This document shows, piece by piece, positions 8,606 to 18,209 of a stretch of 64,000 nt of DNA. Position 1 is the first letter of the stretch. Every line of letters begins with the position of its first letter. The stretch spans positions 1,503,001 through 1,567,000 of the forward strand of contig NZ_CP058648.1 in the NCBI RefSeq assembly GCF_018141405.1, written 5' to 3'. Both the position numbers and the translations under genes were made by a program. The DNA is from Serpentinicella alkaliphila (lineage in GTDB: Bacteria > Bacillota > Clostridia > Peptostreptococcales > Natronincolaceae). The notes below the pieces were generated by a model. The model worked only from the letters and a program-made list of their open reading frames with translations, ran no database searches and was not told the DNA's origin.

Positions 8606-8935
8606 ATGGCTGAATTTAAGGATTTTGAAAAACTAGATATAAGGGTTGGAGAAATAATTAAAGTAGAAGAATTTCCTGAAGCTAGAAAACCAAGTTTAAA
8701 GCTATTGATTGATTTCGGGGATGAACTTGGAATAAAGAAGTCCAGTGCACAAATTACTGAACTTTATGATGAACAATCACTACTGGGAAATCAAGTGTTA
8801 GCTGTTATTAATTTTCCACCTAGGCAAGTTGCAAATTTTATGTCGGAGGTATTAGTTTTAGGGGTATATAATAAAGATGGTGTAGTTTTGATACAACCGG
8901 ATCGAAAGGTAGCAAAAGGAAGTAAATTAGGTTAA
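8606..8935 (+). CDS. csaA: tRNA-binding protein CsaA
   Basis: A 109-residue OB-fold protein that covers the whole tRNA-binding domain and nothing else. LDIRVGEIIKVEEFPEARKPSLKL, SSAQIT and VINFPPRQVANFMSEVLVLG are typical of CsaA, which was described as an export-related chaperone and binds tRNA. GGAGG lies eight bases before the ATG. The gene seems monocistronic; the pyr promoter follows just after it. Confidence 0.92.
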   Translation: MAEFKDFEKLDIRVGEIIKVEEFPEARKPSLKLLIDFGDELGIKKSSAQITELYDEQSLLGNQVLAVINFPPRQVANFMSEVLVLGVYNKDGVVLIQPDRKVAKGSKLG

Positions 8936-8952
8936 TTTTAATTATTCATTCG

Positions 8953-8982
8953 TTGACAAACTATTACGGGATATGATAAGAT
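8953..8982 (+). promoter_or_regulatory. Probable promoter of the pyr operon
   Basis: A perfect TTGACA -35 box is at 8953-8958. The -10 region falls in TATGATAAGAT (8972-8982), with TAAGAT at 18-bp spacing as the best fit. Transcription would begin near 8988, about 12 bases before the PyrR-binding hairpin. Confidence 0.65.
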
Positions 8983-9000
8983 TATAAAAATGCAAATAAA

Positions 9001-9031
9001 CCTTTAAATTAGTCCAGAGAGGCTAGAAAGG
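9001..9031 (+). promoter_or_regulatory. PyrR-binding RNA hairpin
   Basis: AGTCCAGAGAGGCT at 9011-9024 matches the conserved PyrR binding loop of Bacillus-type pyr leaders. CCTTT (9001-9005) pairs with AAAGG (9027-9031) as the lower stem. In known systems PyrR bound to UMP holds this hairpin. Here its 3' strand AAAGGAAG is also the best ribosome binding site for the leader ORF at 9043, so bound PyrR should block that translation. Confidence 0.85.
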
Positions 9032-9042
9032 AAGTGGAGAGC

Positions 9043-9171
9043 ATGACTATTGCTACGTGTTTTTGTTGTACTCAAATAAAAGTTAATAATTTAAATAACT
9101 TAGGCAAATGTACTTATTTAGTAGCTTTGTCTTTATTCCATTCCTTAAATAATAGGACAATAGGAGGATGA
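9043..9171 (+). CDS. Putative pyr leader peptide, 42 aa
   Basis: An ATG at 9043 opens a 42-codon frame that begins MTIATCFCCTQ and ends LNNRTIGG, with TGA at 9169-9171. AAAGGAAG (9027-9034) lies eight bases upstream. The peptide resembles no family and is rich in Cys, Asn, Leu and Thr. The coding region runs across the entire left arm of the attenuator, and the stop codon is its last three bases. A translating ribosome would thus keep the terminator open. Expression is an inference; the position of start, stop and hairpin is directly visible. Confidence 0.6.
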   Translation: MTIATCFCCTQIKVNNLNNLGKCTYLVALSLFHSLNNRTIGG

Positions 9172-9198
9172 TCGTTCATCTTTTTATTGTCCTTTTTG
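9154..9198 (+). terminator. pyr operon attenuator (intrinsic terminator)
   Basis: The left arm 9154-9171 pairs with 9176-9193 over 18 base pairs (15 Watson-Crick, 3 G-U) around a TCGT loop. A TTTTT run follows at 9193-9197. It sits 53 bases before pyrC and would stop transcription unless opposed. I see no convincing long antiterminator between the PyrR site and this hairpin. Confidence 0.9.
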
Positions 9199-9250
9199 TT
9201 TTATTAGTTAATAGCTTTATAAGAAGTACCTTAAAAGAGGAGGAAAAAAG

Positions 9251-10552
9251 ATGAAATTACTTATTAAAAATGGTAGGGTTATAGACCCAGCAACCAACTT
9301 AGATGAAATTATAGATATATTAGTAGAAAATGGGAAGATAATAAGTATAGAAAAAAATATAGAAGTACAAACGGATAGAATAATCAATGCGAATAGCCTT
9401 TGGGTTGTACCAGGATTTATAGACGTACATGTGCACTTGAGAGACCCAGGTTTTGAGTATAAGGAGACTATTGCAACTGGTGGTAGAAGTGCAGCAAAAG
9501 GTGGGTTTACTACAATCTGCTGTATGCCAAATACTAAGCCAGTTATAGATAATAAGGAAATCATAGAATATGTAAATATGAAAGCAAAAACAGAATCATT
9601 AGTACATGTATTACCAATAGGAGCTATAACTAAGGGACAGGCAGGAGTTGAGCTTGCAGATATAGAGGAAATGGTTAAGGCAGGAGTTTGCGCAATAAGT
9701 GAAGACGGAAAAACTGTAGTAAATTCAGGGTTAATGGAAGAAGCATTAAAAATCGCAGCGAAACTTAATATCCCTGTTTTATCACACTGCGAAGATCATA
9801 GCTTAATAAAAAAAGGTGGGGCAATGAACGAAGGTGACAGGTCCAGAAGACTTGGAATTACAGGGATTTCTGCAGAGTCAGAGGAAGTCATAGTTGCCCG
9901 AGATATGATACTAGCCAAAGGTACAGGGTCTAAGCTAAATATATGCCATATAAGTACAAAAGGTAGTGTGGAATTGGTTAGGGATGCAAAGAGAAGAGGC
10001 CAAAAGATTTGGGCAGAAGTATCTCCCCATCACTTCACCTTAACAGATAAGGATGTGGAGCCAAATAATACAAATACAAAAATGAATCCTCCCTTAAGAA
10101 CAGAAAAAGATGTTCAATGTATAATCGATGGATTAAGGGATGGAACTATAGATATAATCGCTACAGATCATGCACCACATCATGAAATGGACAAATATGT
10201 TTCCTATGAGCAGGCTGCCTTTGGCATAGTAGGCCTTGAAACATCGGTAGCTTTAGGCATAACTGAGTTAGTAAATAAAGGTGTGCTAAGTCCAAGTCAG
10301 CTGATAGCTAAAATGACCATTAATCCTGCTAAAATGTTAGGCATAAAAAAAGGGCAGCTAAAAGTGGGGTGTATGGCTGACATCACGATAATAGATACAA
10401 ACAAAGAATATGAGATAAATTGTAATGACTTTGAGTCCAAAAGTAAGAATTCTCCGTTCCATGGAAGAAAAGTTAAGGGTAAGGCCTTATACACCATAGT
10501 TAATGGCGAAATTGTAATGGATAACGGTAAGTTAAAAAGGGAGGATATTTAA
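9251..10552 (+). CDS. pyrC: Dihydroorotase
   Basis: It closes carbamoyl-aspartate to dihydroorotate, step three of pyrimidine synthesis. The 433-residue length and motifs fit class I dihydroorotases: DVHVHLRDPG with the zinc-binding His pair near residue 58, HCEDHS, and ATDHAPHH with the catalytic Asp near residue 305. GAGGAGG lies nine bases before ATG. It is the first full gene of the operon and its stop is one base before pyrF. No pyrB is found beside it, which is unusual; aspartate carbamoyltransferase must be encoded elsewhere. Confidence 0.97.
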   Translation: MKLLIKNGRVIDPATNLDEIIDILVENGKIISIEKNIEVQTDRIINANSLWVVPGFIDVHVHLRDPGFEYKETIATGGRSAAKGGFTTICCMPNTKPVIDNKEIIEYVNMKAKTESLVHVLPIGAITKGQAGVELADIEEMVKAGVCAISEDGKTVVNSGLMEEALKIAAKLNIPVLSHCEDHSLIKKGGAMNEGDRSRRLGITGISAESEEVIVARDMILAKGTGSKLNICHISTKGSVELVRDAKRRGQKIWAEVSPHHFTLTDKDVEPNNTNTKMNPPLRTEKDVQCIIDGLRDGTIDIIATDHAPHHEMDKYVSYEQAAFGIVGLETSVALGITELVNKGVLSPSQLIAKMTINPAKMLGIKKGQLKVGCMADITIIDTNKEYEINCNDFESKSKNSPFHGRKVKGKALYTIVNGEIVMDNGKLKREDI

Positions 10553-10553
10553 A

Positions 10554-11465
10554 ATGATAGATATATTGGTAAAGGAAATTCAGAAAAAAGATAATCCTAC
10601 AGTTGTAGGTTTAGATCCAAGATTAAACTTTGTACCAACATTTATAAAAGAAGAGGCCTTTGAAAAGTTTGGAAAAACACCAAAAGGTGCCTCGGAAGCC
10701 TTTCTAATGTTTAATAAAGGAATTATTGATGCAGTATCTGACCTAGTACCAGCGGTTAAGCCTCAAGTTGCTATGTATGAACAGTATGGAGCAGAGGGGA
10801 TAAATGCATATATTGAAACAATAAAATATGCAAAGAAAAAGGGTTTAGTAATAATAGGGGACATAAAAAGAGGAGATATTGCAACCACAGCAGAGGCATA
10901 TTCGGATGGTCATATTGGCAAGGTAGATATAGAAGATGAACAGTGTATAGTATATGATGAGGACTCAATAACAATAAACCCTTATTTAGGATACGATTCT
11001 GTAGAACCATATATTAATAACTGTAAAAACTTTAACAGAGGATTATTTATACTAGTTAAAACTTCAAACCCAAATAGTGGGGAGATACAAGATCTAATTG
11101 TAGAGGGAGAGGCACTATATAAAAGAGTTGGTCGCCTAGTTAATAAGTGGGGAGAGGAATTAATAGGAAATAGCGGATATAGTCAAATAGGTGCGGTAGT
11201 AGGGGCAACCCATTCTTCTCAGGCAGAAGAACTTAGGGAAATAATGCCTAACAACTACTTTTTAGTTCCAGGTTATGGGGCCCAAGGCGCAACAGCAAAA
11301 GACCTAAAAGTCTGTTTTAATAAAGATGGTTTAGGAGCAATTGTTAATTCTTCAAGAGGTATTATTGCTGCATATAAAAATGCAAAGTATACGGAACTAC
11401 AGTTTGCAGAAGCTGCTAGAGAAGCTGTTATAGAGATGCAAAAGGATTTAAAAAGTGTGTTATAA
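10554..11465 (+). CDS. pyrF: Orotidine 5'-phosphate decarboxylase (long type 2 form)
   Basis: It decarboxylates OMP to UMP, the last step of the pathway. At 303 residues it is the long subfamily rather than the 230-residue Bacillus type. GLDPRLNFVP, the GDIKRGDIATTAEAY active-site block with catalytic Lys and Asp, and LVPGYGAQGA are visible. The start follows the pyrC stop by one base and AGGGAGG lies upstream inside pyrC, so translation is likely coupled. Confidence 0.97.
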   Translation: MIDILVKEIQKKDNPTVVGLDPRLNFVPTFIKEEAFEKFGKTPKGASEAFLMFNKGIIDAVSDLVPAVKPQVAMYEQYGAEGINAYIETIKYAKKKGLVIIGDIKRGDIATTAEAYSDGHIGKVDIEDEQCIVYDEDSITINPYLGYDSVEPYINNCKNFNRGLFILVKTSNPNSGEIQDLIVEGEALYKRVGRLVNKWGEELIGNSGYSQIGAVVGATHSSQAEELREIMPNNYFLVPGYGAQGATAKDLKVCFNKDGLGAIVNSSRGIIAAYKNAKYTELQFAEAAREAVIEMQKDLKSVL

Positions 11466-11490
11466 CAATAAAATAGGAGAGGTGAGCTTA

Positions 11491-12552
11491 ATGAAAGCAG
11501 CGTTAATTTTAGAAAATGGAGTAAAATTTATAGGAAAAATATTTGGACACTATGAAGAGATAATAGGCGAAGTTGTTTTTAATACAGGGATGACAGGATA
11601 CCAAGAGGTATTAACAGACCCATCATATTGTGGACAAATTGTTACTATGACATATCCGCTAATCGGAAACTATGGAATAAACCTAGATGATATGGAGTCT
11701 ACAAAGCCTCAAGTTAGAGGATTCATAGTGAGAGAAAATGCTAAAGTACCGAGTAACTGGCGCTGTGAAATGACTCTAGACGGATTTTTAAAGGCTAATA
11801 AAATTGTTGCTCTTGAAGGTATAGATACTAGAGCCTTAACTAAAATAATAAGAAATGTTGGAACAATGAGAGGAATCATTACAACTAATATAGATATGCC
11901 AGCAGAAGAATTTAAGGAAAAAATTGAAGGCTTTAATAATAAAGAAGCAGTTAAGAAAGTAACGGTTAAAGAAAAATATGAAATTAATGGAAAAGGACCA
12001 CATGTAGCTATTATAGATTTCGGGATGAAACAAAATATTGTAAGATCATTTGTTAAAAGAGGTTGTAAAGTTACAGTAGTTCCTGCTTACACCAGTGCTG
12101 AGGAAATACTTGCACTAAATCCAAATGGGATATTTTTATCAAATGGACCTGGGGACCCAAAGGACCTACCAGAAGTTCTTGAAAACATAAAAAAACTAAT
12201 ACAAGAAAAACCAACTGTTGGAATATGCTTAGGACACCAGCTTCTAGTGCTAGCCCTAGGGGGAGATACTGAAAAATTAAAATATGGTCATAGAGGGAGT
12301 AACCATCCTGTAAAAGATATAATAAACGACAGAGTATATATAACATCCCAAAATCACGGTTATGTTGTAAAAGAGGATGGCTTACCAGATGAAATAGAAA
12401 TTACACATAGAAATTTAAATGATGGAACAGTAGAGGGAATGAAACATAAAAGTCTGCCTATATACAGTGTACAATTTCACCCAGAGGCTAGTCCAGGACC
12501 CCAGGATACTGCATACATTTTCGATCAATTCATGGAGATTTTGAGTCAATAG
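11491..12552 (+). CDS. carA: Carbamoyl-phosphate synthase small (glutaminase) subunit
   Basis: It releases ammonia from glutamine for carbamoyl phosphate made by CarB. The protein has 353 residues. The N-terminal CPSase domain has the NTGMTGYQEVLTDPSY motif. The C-terminal class I glutamine amidotransferase has GICLGHQLL with the nucleophilic Cys and FHPEASPGP with the His and Glu of the triad. ATG 11491 has GGAGAGGTG just upstream; the longer frame from 11455 overlaps pyrF and lacks a site. The stop codon lies inside a REP-like inverted repeat. Confidence 0.97.
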   Translation: MKAALILENGVKFIGKIFGHYEEIIGEVVFNTGMTGYQEVLTDPSYCGQIVTMTYPLIGNYGINLDDMESTKPQVRGFIVRENAKVPSNWRCEMTLDGFLKANKIVALEGIDTRALTKIIRNVGTMRGIITTNIDMPAEEFKEKIEGFNNKEAVKKVTVKEKYEINGKGPHVAIIDFGMKQNIVRSFVKRGCKVTVVPAYTSAEEILALNPNGIFLSNGPGDPKDLPEVLENIKKLIQEKPTVGICLGHQLLVLALGGDTEKLKYGHRGSNHPVKDIINDRVYITSQNHGYVVKEDGLPDEIEITHRNLNDGTVEGMKHKSLPIYSVQFHPEASPGPQDTAYIFDQFMEILSQ

Positions 12553-12572
12553 GGACGGTTCTTTTTGACTCA
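12542..12572. repeat. REP-like inverted repeat at the carA 3' end
   Basis: TGAGTCAA (12542-12549) and TTGACTCA (12565-12572) are perfect inverted copies around TAGGGACGGTTCTTT. The core GGGACGGTTCTTTTTGAC is like a family of short repeats I recall as common in Alkaliphilus and related genomes and linked to REP-associated transposases. The carA stop codon TAG (12550-12552) lies in the spacer. No other copy is seen in this window. Confidence 0.6.
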
Positions 12573-12591
12573 GTAAAAAGGAGGAAATAAC

Positions 12592-15500
12592 ATGCCAAGA
12601 GATAACAGTATAAAGAAAACATTAGTTATTGGTTCAGGACCAATTATAATAGGACAAGCAGCGGAATTTGATTATGCGGGTACTCAAGCCTGTCAGGCCT
12701 TAAAAGAAGAAGGAATAGAAGTAGTGTTGATCAATAGTAACCCTGCCACTATCATGACCGATAGAGAGATAGCAGATAAAATATATATAGAGCCTTTAAC
12801 TTTAGAGTTTGTTGAAAAGGTTATTGAAAAAGAGAGGCCAGATAGCTTAATTGCTGGAATGGGTGGGCAAACCGGATTAAATTTAGCAGTAGACCTTCAG
12901 GATAAGGGAATTCTTGAAAAATACAATGTAAGAATTATTGGAACCTCCGTAGAATCTATTAAAAAAGGTGAAGACAGAGATTTGTTTAAAAAGGTTATGG
13001 AGGAGATTAACCAGCCGTTGGTAGAAAGTCAAATAGTAACTAGCCTAGAAGAAGGACTGGCTTTTGTAGAAAAAATAGGCTATCCTGCTGTTGTAAGACC
13101 TGCCTATACTTTAGGGGGATCTGGGGGAGGAATAGCTGAAACTGAAGAGCAGCTTACAGAAATCTTACTTTCAGGTTTACAGTTAAGTAGGGTTGGACAA
13201 GTAATAATCGAGAGAAGTATAAAGGGTTGGAAGGAAATAGAATATGAAGTAATAAGGGACTCAAAGGGTAACTGTATCACAATATGTAACATGGAAAATG
13301 TTGATCCTGTAGGAGTTCATACTGGTGATAGTATTGTAGTTGCCCCGGTACAGACATTATCTGATAAAGAAAATCAATTATTAAGAACAGCTTCTATAGA
13401 TATAATTAATGCAATTAAAATAGAAGGCGGATGTAATGTACAGCTTGCTTTAAATCCAGAAAGCTTTGAATATGCAATCATTGAAATTAATCCTCGACTA
13501 AGTAGATCTTCAGCCTTAGCATCAAAAGCAACGGGATATCCAATTGCAAGAGTTGCTGCTAAAATAGCTATAGGTTATGGATTGGATGAAATAAAAAATG
13601 CAGTTACAGGAAAAACCTTTGCTTGTTTTGAACCTACACTAGACTATATAGTTGCAAAAATTCCTAAATGGCCCTTTGATAAATTCCATGAGGCAAATAG
13701 ATCATTAGGCACTAAAATGATGGCAACCGGTGAAGTTATGTCAATAGCTAATAACTTTGAAGCTGCTTTATTAAAAGGAATTAGGTCTTTAGAAATTGGT
13801 CAATATACATTAGATTTAAAGTCTGCTCATAGTAAATCTTTAGATGAGCTTAAGGCAAGAGTACAAATACCGGATGATGAAAGACTATTTTATGTAGCAG
13901 AGCTTTTAAGAAGAAATTATAGAGTTGAAAAAGTAAACCAAATAACTGGAATGGACCTATTCTTCTTAGATAAAATTAAAAATATTGTAGATGCTGAAGA
14001 AAAACTTAAAAATTCAAATATAGATGATTTAACGGAGGAATGGCTAAGAGAGCTTAAAGTGAGAGGATTTTCTGATAAAGGAATTGGCGATCTTTTAGGT
14101 TGTGGTCCGGAAATAATATATGAAAAAAGAAAACAATGGAACATAATGGCTGTTTATAAGATGGTAGATACATGTGCTGGGGAATTTGATGCAGTATCCC
14201 CGTACTACTACTCAACCTATGATGAGATTGATGAAGTAGAAGTAAGTAGTAAGAAAAAGGTAATGGTACTAGGTTCTGGGCCTATCAGAATAGGCCAAGG
14301 AATAGAATTCGACTACTGTTCAGTTCACTGTGTACTTGCACTTAAACAAGTAGGAATTGAAACTGTAATAGTAAATAATAATCCTGAGACCGTAAGTACA
14401 GATTTCAATATTTCAGACAAACTATATTTTGAGCCACTAACAGAAGAGGATGTATTAAATATAGTAGAAAAAGAAAGACCAGATGGTGTAATACTACAAT
14501 TTGGTGGACAGACTGCTATTAAGCTTTCTAAATTTTTAAGACAGATGAACATTCCAATACTTGGAACTAAGCCTGAACAAATAGATGCAGCAGAAGATAG
14601 GGAAAAGTTTGATGCTCTAATGGAAGAGTTAAACATTCCAAGACCAAAGGGGAAAGCAGTTTGGAACTTACAAGAAGGTATGGATGAAGCTAATAAAATA
14701 GGGTATCCGGTTTTAGTGAGACCATCTTACGTACTTGGTGGTCAAGGTATGGAGATCACTTACGAGAGAGAAGATTTACAAAGATATTTAAGTGAGGCTT
14801 TCCAAAGGGATGCAAAGAATCCGGTGCTTATAGATAGATATCTACTTGGTAGAGAAATTGAGGTAGATGCAATTTGTGACGGTGAGGACGTATTTATTCC
14901 AGGTATTATGGAGCACTTAGAAAGTGCAGGGGTACACTCTGGAGATAGCATTTCAATATATCCAAGTAAAAGGATCTCTGAAGAGATTAAGAAGAAAATA
15001 TTAGAGTATACTGAAAAAATAGCAGTTGCTTTAAAAGTAAGTGGTATGATTAACATACAGTTTATAGAATTTGAAAATGAACTCTATGTTATAGAGGTTA
15101 ACCCAAGGTCATCAAGAACAGTACCATTTATAAGTAAAGTAACAGGGATTCCGATGATTTTAATGGCTACTAAAGTGATGTTAGGTGAAAAGTTGAAGGA
15201 TTTAGGTTATGGAACAGGGATATTTAAGGAAACTGATTTAATATCTGTTAAGGTACCTGTGTTTTCAACACAAAAACTACCATTGGTGGAAGTAAGTCTA
15301 GGACCAGAAATGAGATCTACAGGGGAAGTATTAGGAGTTTCGGAGGTATTAGAAGAAGCTCTGTATAAAGGATTTTTAGCCGCTGGAATTAAAATACCAA
15401 AGGAAAATGGTACAATACTTGTAACCTTAAAGAACTATGACAAAGAAAGATTCCTACCTATTGCTAAATCATTGGTTAATAAAGGGTATACAATAATGGC

Positions 15501-15804
15501 AACTAGAGGTACAGCGGAGTATTTACAAAACAATGAAATCCAAGTTACAATGGTTAAAAAAATTGCTGAAGGAGTACCAAATATTCTAGATGTAATTAGA
15601 AGTGGTATGATTGACTTGGTGGTGAACACTCCAACAAGAGGTAGAGATTCTAAAAAAGATGGATTTAGAATAAGAAGGGCTGCAATTGAGTCTTCAGTTA
15701 ATGTTTTAACATCTTTAGATACAGTACAGGCTTTGATTGATATTTTGGATTCTAACGTTGACAAAAATGAACTAAGCGTAATAGATATAGGAGGTATAAA
15801 ATGA
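12592..15804 (+). CDS. carB: Carbamoyl-phosphate synthase large subunit
   Basis: It makes carbamoyl phosphate from bicarbonate, ammonia and two ATP. The full 1,070 residues match the family length. Two homologous ATP-grasp halves are clear: the first opens [19 protein letters not shown] and the second, near residue 558, [32 protein letters not shown] and [13 protein letters not shown] are equivalent loops. The C-terminal MGS-like allosteric domain ([19 protein letters not shown] onward) usually binds UMP or ornithine. AAGGAGG lies before the ATG. The stop overlaps pyrK by four bases. Confidence 0.98.
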   Translation: MPRDNSIKKTLVIGSGPIIIGQAAEFDYAGTQACQALKEEGIEVVLINSNPATIMTDREIADKIYIEPLTLEFVEKVIEKERPDSLIAGMGGQTGLNLAVDLQDKGILEKYNVRIIGTSVESIKKGEDRDLFKKVMEEINQPLVESQIVTSLEEGLAFVEKIGYPAVVRPAYTLGGSGGGIAETEEQLTEILLSGLQLSRVGQVIIERSIKGWKEIEYEVIRDSKGNCITICNMENVDPVGVHTGDSIVVAPVQTLSDKENQLLRTASIDIINAIKIEGGCNVQLALNPESFEYAIIEINPRLSRSSALASKATGYPIARVAAKIAIGYGLDEIKNAVTGKTFACFEPTLDYIVAKIPKWPFDKFHEANRSLGTKMMATGEVMSIANNFEAALLKGIRSLEIGQYTLDLKSAHSKSLDELKARVQIPDDERLFYVAELLRRNYRVEKVNQITGMDLFFLDKIKNIVDAEEKLKNSNIDDLTEEWLRELKVRGFSDKGIGDLLGCGPEIIYEKRKQWNIMAVYKMVDTCAGEFDAVSPYYYSTYDEIDEVEVSSKKKVMVLGSGPIRIGQGIEFDYCSVHCVLALKQVGIETVIVNNNPETVSTDFNISDKLYFEPLTEEDVLNIVEKERPDGVILQFGGQTAIKLSKFLRQMNIPILGTKPEQIDAAEDREKFDALMEELNIPRPKGKAVWNLQEGMDEANKIGYPVLVRPSYVLGGQGMEITYEREDLQRYLSEAFQRDAKNPVLIDRYLLGREIEVDAICDGEDVFIPGIMEHLESAGVHSGDSISIYPSKRISEEIKKKILEYTEKIAVALKVSGMINIQFIEFENELYVIEVNPRSSRTVPFISKVTGIPMILMATKVMLGEKLKDLGYGTGIFKETDLISVKVPVFSTQKLPLVEVSLGPEMRSTGEVLGVSEVLEEALYKGFLAAGIKIPKENGTILVTLKNYDKERFLPIAKSLVNKGYTIMATRGTAEYLQNNEIQVTMVKKIAEGVPNILDVIRSGMIDLVVNTPTRGRDSKKDGFRIRRAAIESSVNVLTSLDTVQALIDILDSNVDKNELSVIDIGGIK

Positions 15805-16574
15805 TTAAATGGTTTGAGGGGACGGTCATAGAAAATATCGAAATCTCACCGGGAATATATAAACTTATATTATCCGCACAAGATATAGTAGGTATGGCAA
15901 AGTCTGGACAGTTTGTAAATGTATACAATAATTCTGAAAAACACTTGTTACCTCGTCCGATTAGCATTTGTGAAATAAATAAAGAAAAAGGCACTTTAAC
16001 TTTAGTTTATTCAGTTGTTGGAAGGGGAACAAATATTATCTCTCAAATACAACCTAGTGAAAGTATAAAGTTAATGGGACCCTTAGGAAACGGATTTGAA
16101 ATTACTGAAAATCATGGGGAAAGCATTTTAGTTGGTGGTGGAGTTGGAGTTCCACCACTGCTAGAATTAGCTAAACAGTTAAAGGGTAAAACAACTGTTT
16201 ATTTAGGCTTTAGGACGAGTACTTACTTAATTGAAGAATTTGAAAAATATTGTGATAAGGTATATATTTCAACAGAAGATGGTAGTAGGGGAATAAAAGG
16301 TAATGTTTTAGACTTATTAAATGATACTTTACCTAAAGGTAAAATGGTATTTAGTTGCGGACCAAAACCTATGTTAAGGGCAGTTTATAATTGGGCTAAA
16401 GATAAGTCTATTCCGACACAATTATCCTTTGAGGAAAGAATGGCTTGTGGTATTGGAGCCTGTTTAGTATGTACCTGTAAAACACAAAAGGAAAATGAAA
16501 ATGACTGGGAAAACAGACGGGTTTGCAAAGATGGTCCAGTATTTTTAGGGGATGAGGTGGTATGGGATGACTAA
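15801..16574 (+). CDS. pyrK: Dihydroorotate dehydrogenase electron-transfer subunit
   Basis: It passes electrons from PyrD to NAD+ through FAD and a 2Fe-2S cluster. The protein has 257 residues, with an N-terminal ferredoxin-reductase FAD domain ([11 protein letters not shown]), an NAD domain ([13 protein letters not shown]) and a C-terminal cluster domain with [15 protein letters not shown]...CKDGPVF. ATG overlaps the carB TGA as ATGA, a sign of coupled translation, with GGAGG just upstream. Confidence 0.97.
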   Translation: MIKWFEGTVIENIEISPGIYKLILSAQDIVGMAKSGQFVNVYNNSEKHLLPRPISICEINKEKGTLTLVYSVVGRGTNIISQIQPSESIKLMGPLGNGFEITENHGESILVGGGVGVPPLLELAKQLKGKTTVYLGFRTSTYLIEEFEKYCDKVYISTEDGSRGIKGNVLDLLNDTLPKGKMVFSCGPKPMLRAVYNWAKDKSIPTQLSFEERMACGIGACLVCTCKTQKENENDWENRRVCKDGPVFLGDEVVWDD

Positions 16575-17481
16575 TTTAAAAACTAAAGTAAATATTGCAG
16601 GAGTAGAATTAAAAAATCCAGTAATGACTGCTTCAGGTACCTTCGGCTCTGGAAAAGAGTATAGTGAATTTGTAGATTTAAATGAGTTGGGTGCTGTAGT
16701 TGTTAAAGGTGTAGCTAATGTACCTTGGAAAGGCAATGCAAGTCCTAGAGTAGCAGAGACTTACGGTGGAATGTTAAACAGTGTAGGTTTACAGAATCCT
16801 GGAGTACATGCTTTTGTAAAGGAGGACATCCTATTTTTAAGAAAATATGATACTAAAATTATCGTTAATATTGCAGGTAGAAGTGTCGAAGATTATTGTG
16901 AGGTTGCAGAGGTTTTATCAAATGCAGATATTGATATGATAGAATTAAATATATCTTGTCCTAACGTGAAAGAGGGATGTGTTTCATTTGGTGTAAATCC
17001 TCATACGGTTGAAGCTGTTACTAAGGAAGTAAAAAAATACTGTAAGCAGCCACTAATAGTAAAATTAAGCCCAAATGTAGCAGATATAGCTGAAATAGCA
17101 AAAGGTGCAGAAGCTGGTGGAGCGGATGCCATCTCTTTGATTAACACTTTATTAGGGATGGTAATTGATATTCATAAAAGAAGACCTGTACTAGCAAATA
17201 TTATGGGTGGTTTATCTGGACCAGCAATAAAGCCTGTTGCAGTTAGAATGGTTTACCAGGTAGCTCAGGCAGTTAAAGTACCTATAATTGGTATGGGTGG
17301 TATAAGTAACGGTGATGATGCCATAGAATTTATGCTAGCGGGAGCTAGTGCAGTAGCTGTAGGAACTGCAAATTTCTTCAATCCTAGGGCTACAATTGAC
17401 GTAAAAGAGGGCATTGAAAATTATATGAAAAAATATGGTATTAGCAATATAAAAGATATTGTCGGAAATATAACTGTTTAA
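16567..17481 (+). CDS. pyrD: Dihydroorotate dehydrogenase, NAD-dependent class 1B catalytic subunit
   Basis: It oxidises dihydroorotate to orotate on FMN and works as a PyrD2K2 complex. NPVMTASGTFGSG, NSVGLQNPG, ELNISCPNVKEG with the catalytic Cys loop, and VGTANFFNP at the C-terminus define class 1B. I chose ATG 16567, which gives 304 residues starting [12 protein letters not shown], because GAGGTGG (16554-16560) sits six bases upstream; the earlier ATG at 16552 precedes that site. It overlaps pyrK by eight bases. Confidence 0.96.
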   Translation: MTNLKTKVNIAGVELKNPVMTASGTFGSGKEYSEFVDLNELGAVVVKGVANVPWKGNASPRVAETYGGMLNSVGLQNPGVHAFVKEDILFLRKYDTKIIVNIAGRSVEDYCEVAEVLSNADIDMIELNISCPNVKEGCVSFGVNPHTVEAVTKEVKKYCKQPLIVKLSPNVADIAEIAKGAEAGGADAISLINTLLGMVIDIHKRRPVLANIMGGLSGPAIKPVAVRMVYQVAQAVKVPIIGMGGISNGDDAIEFMLAGASAVAVGTANFFNPRATIDVKEGIENYMKKYGISNIKDIVGNITV

Positions 17482-17504
17482 ATAATAATTTAGGAGGGCT
17501 AATT

Positions 17505-18083
17505 ATGTTAAATAAAGAGCGCGTTATAGAAATATTTGAAAAATCAGAGGTTTTATTACATGGACATTTTCTATTAACTTCTGGACGTCACAGTAATCAA
17601 TATATGCAATGTGCACAATTACTACAATACCCAGAATATGCAGAGGAAATTTCGAAAGGGTTAGCGGATAACTTTAGAGATGACAATATTGATATAGTAA
17701 TAGGGCCAGCTATGGGGGGTATAATAATATCTTATGAATTAGCTAGACAGCTTAAAGTTAAAAACCTTTTCGCTGAAAGAGAAAATGGGAAAATGGCTTT
17801 AAGAAGAGGATTCTTTATACCAGAGGGTGCGAGAGTTTTAGTAGCAGAGGATGTTATTACTACGGGTGGATCCGTTAGGGAAGTAATGGATATTGTTAAG
17901 GAGCAAGGTGGAGAAGTGGTAGGAGTAGCTGTTTTAGTAGATAGAAGCAATGGAACTATCGATTTTGGAACAAAACTTGCTGCAGCCCTTACAACAGAAG
18001 TAATATCATACGACCCAGAAGGTTGCCCACTATGTAAAGAAGGTAAGCAACCGGCTATTAAACCAGGTAGTAGAAAAATTTAA
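17505..18083 (+). CDS. pyrE: Orotate phosphoribosyltransferase
   Basis: It joins orotate and PRPP to make OMP. The 192 residues include the PRPP motif VLVAEDVITTGGSVREV near residue 108 and ERENGKMALRRGF upstream. The C-terminal PEGCPLCKEGKQPAIKPGSRK is typical of the longer PyrE group of Clostridia and archaea. GGAGGG lies before ATG. It is the last gene of the pyr operon, ended by a strong terminator. Confidence 0.97.
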   Translation: MLNKERVIEIFEKSEVLLHGHFLLTSGRHSNQYMQCAQLLQYPEYAEEISKGLADNFRDDNIDIVIGPAMGGIIISYELARQLKVKNLFAERENGKMALRRGFFIPEGARVLVAEDVITTGGSVREVMDIVKEQGGEVVGVAVLVDRSNGTIDFGTKLAAALTTEVISYDPEGCPLCKEGKQPAIKPGSRKI

Positions 18084-18100
18084 AATATAACTTTAATGAA

Positions 18101-18131
18101 AAACCGTCTTATTAAGATGGTTTTGTTTTTA
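18101..18131 (+). terminator. Intrinsic terminator of the pyr operon
   Basis: AAAACCGTCTT (18101-18111) pairs with AAGATGGTTTT (18115-18125) around an ATT loop, with one G-U pair. GTTTTTATT follows. Confidence 0.9.
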
Positions 18132-18209
18132 TTACTTGATTATAATAATTCACAAAATAATAATAATATAGTATGATTAATTTAAAAATTATAATATAAG
18201 GATGATAAG

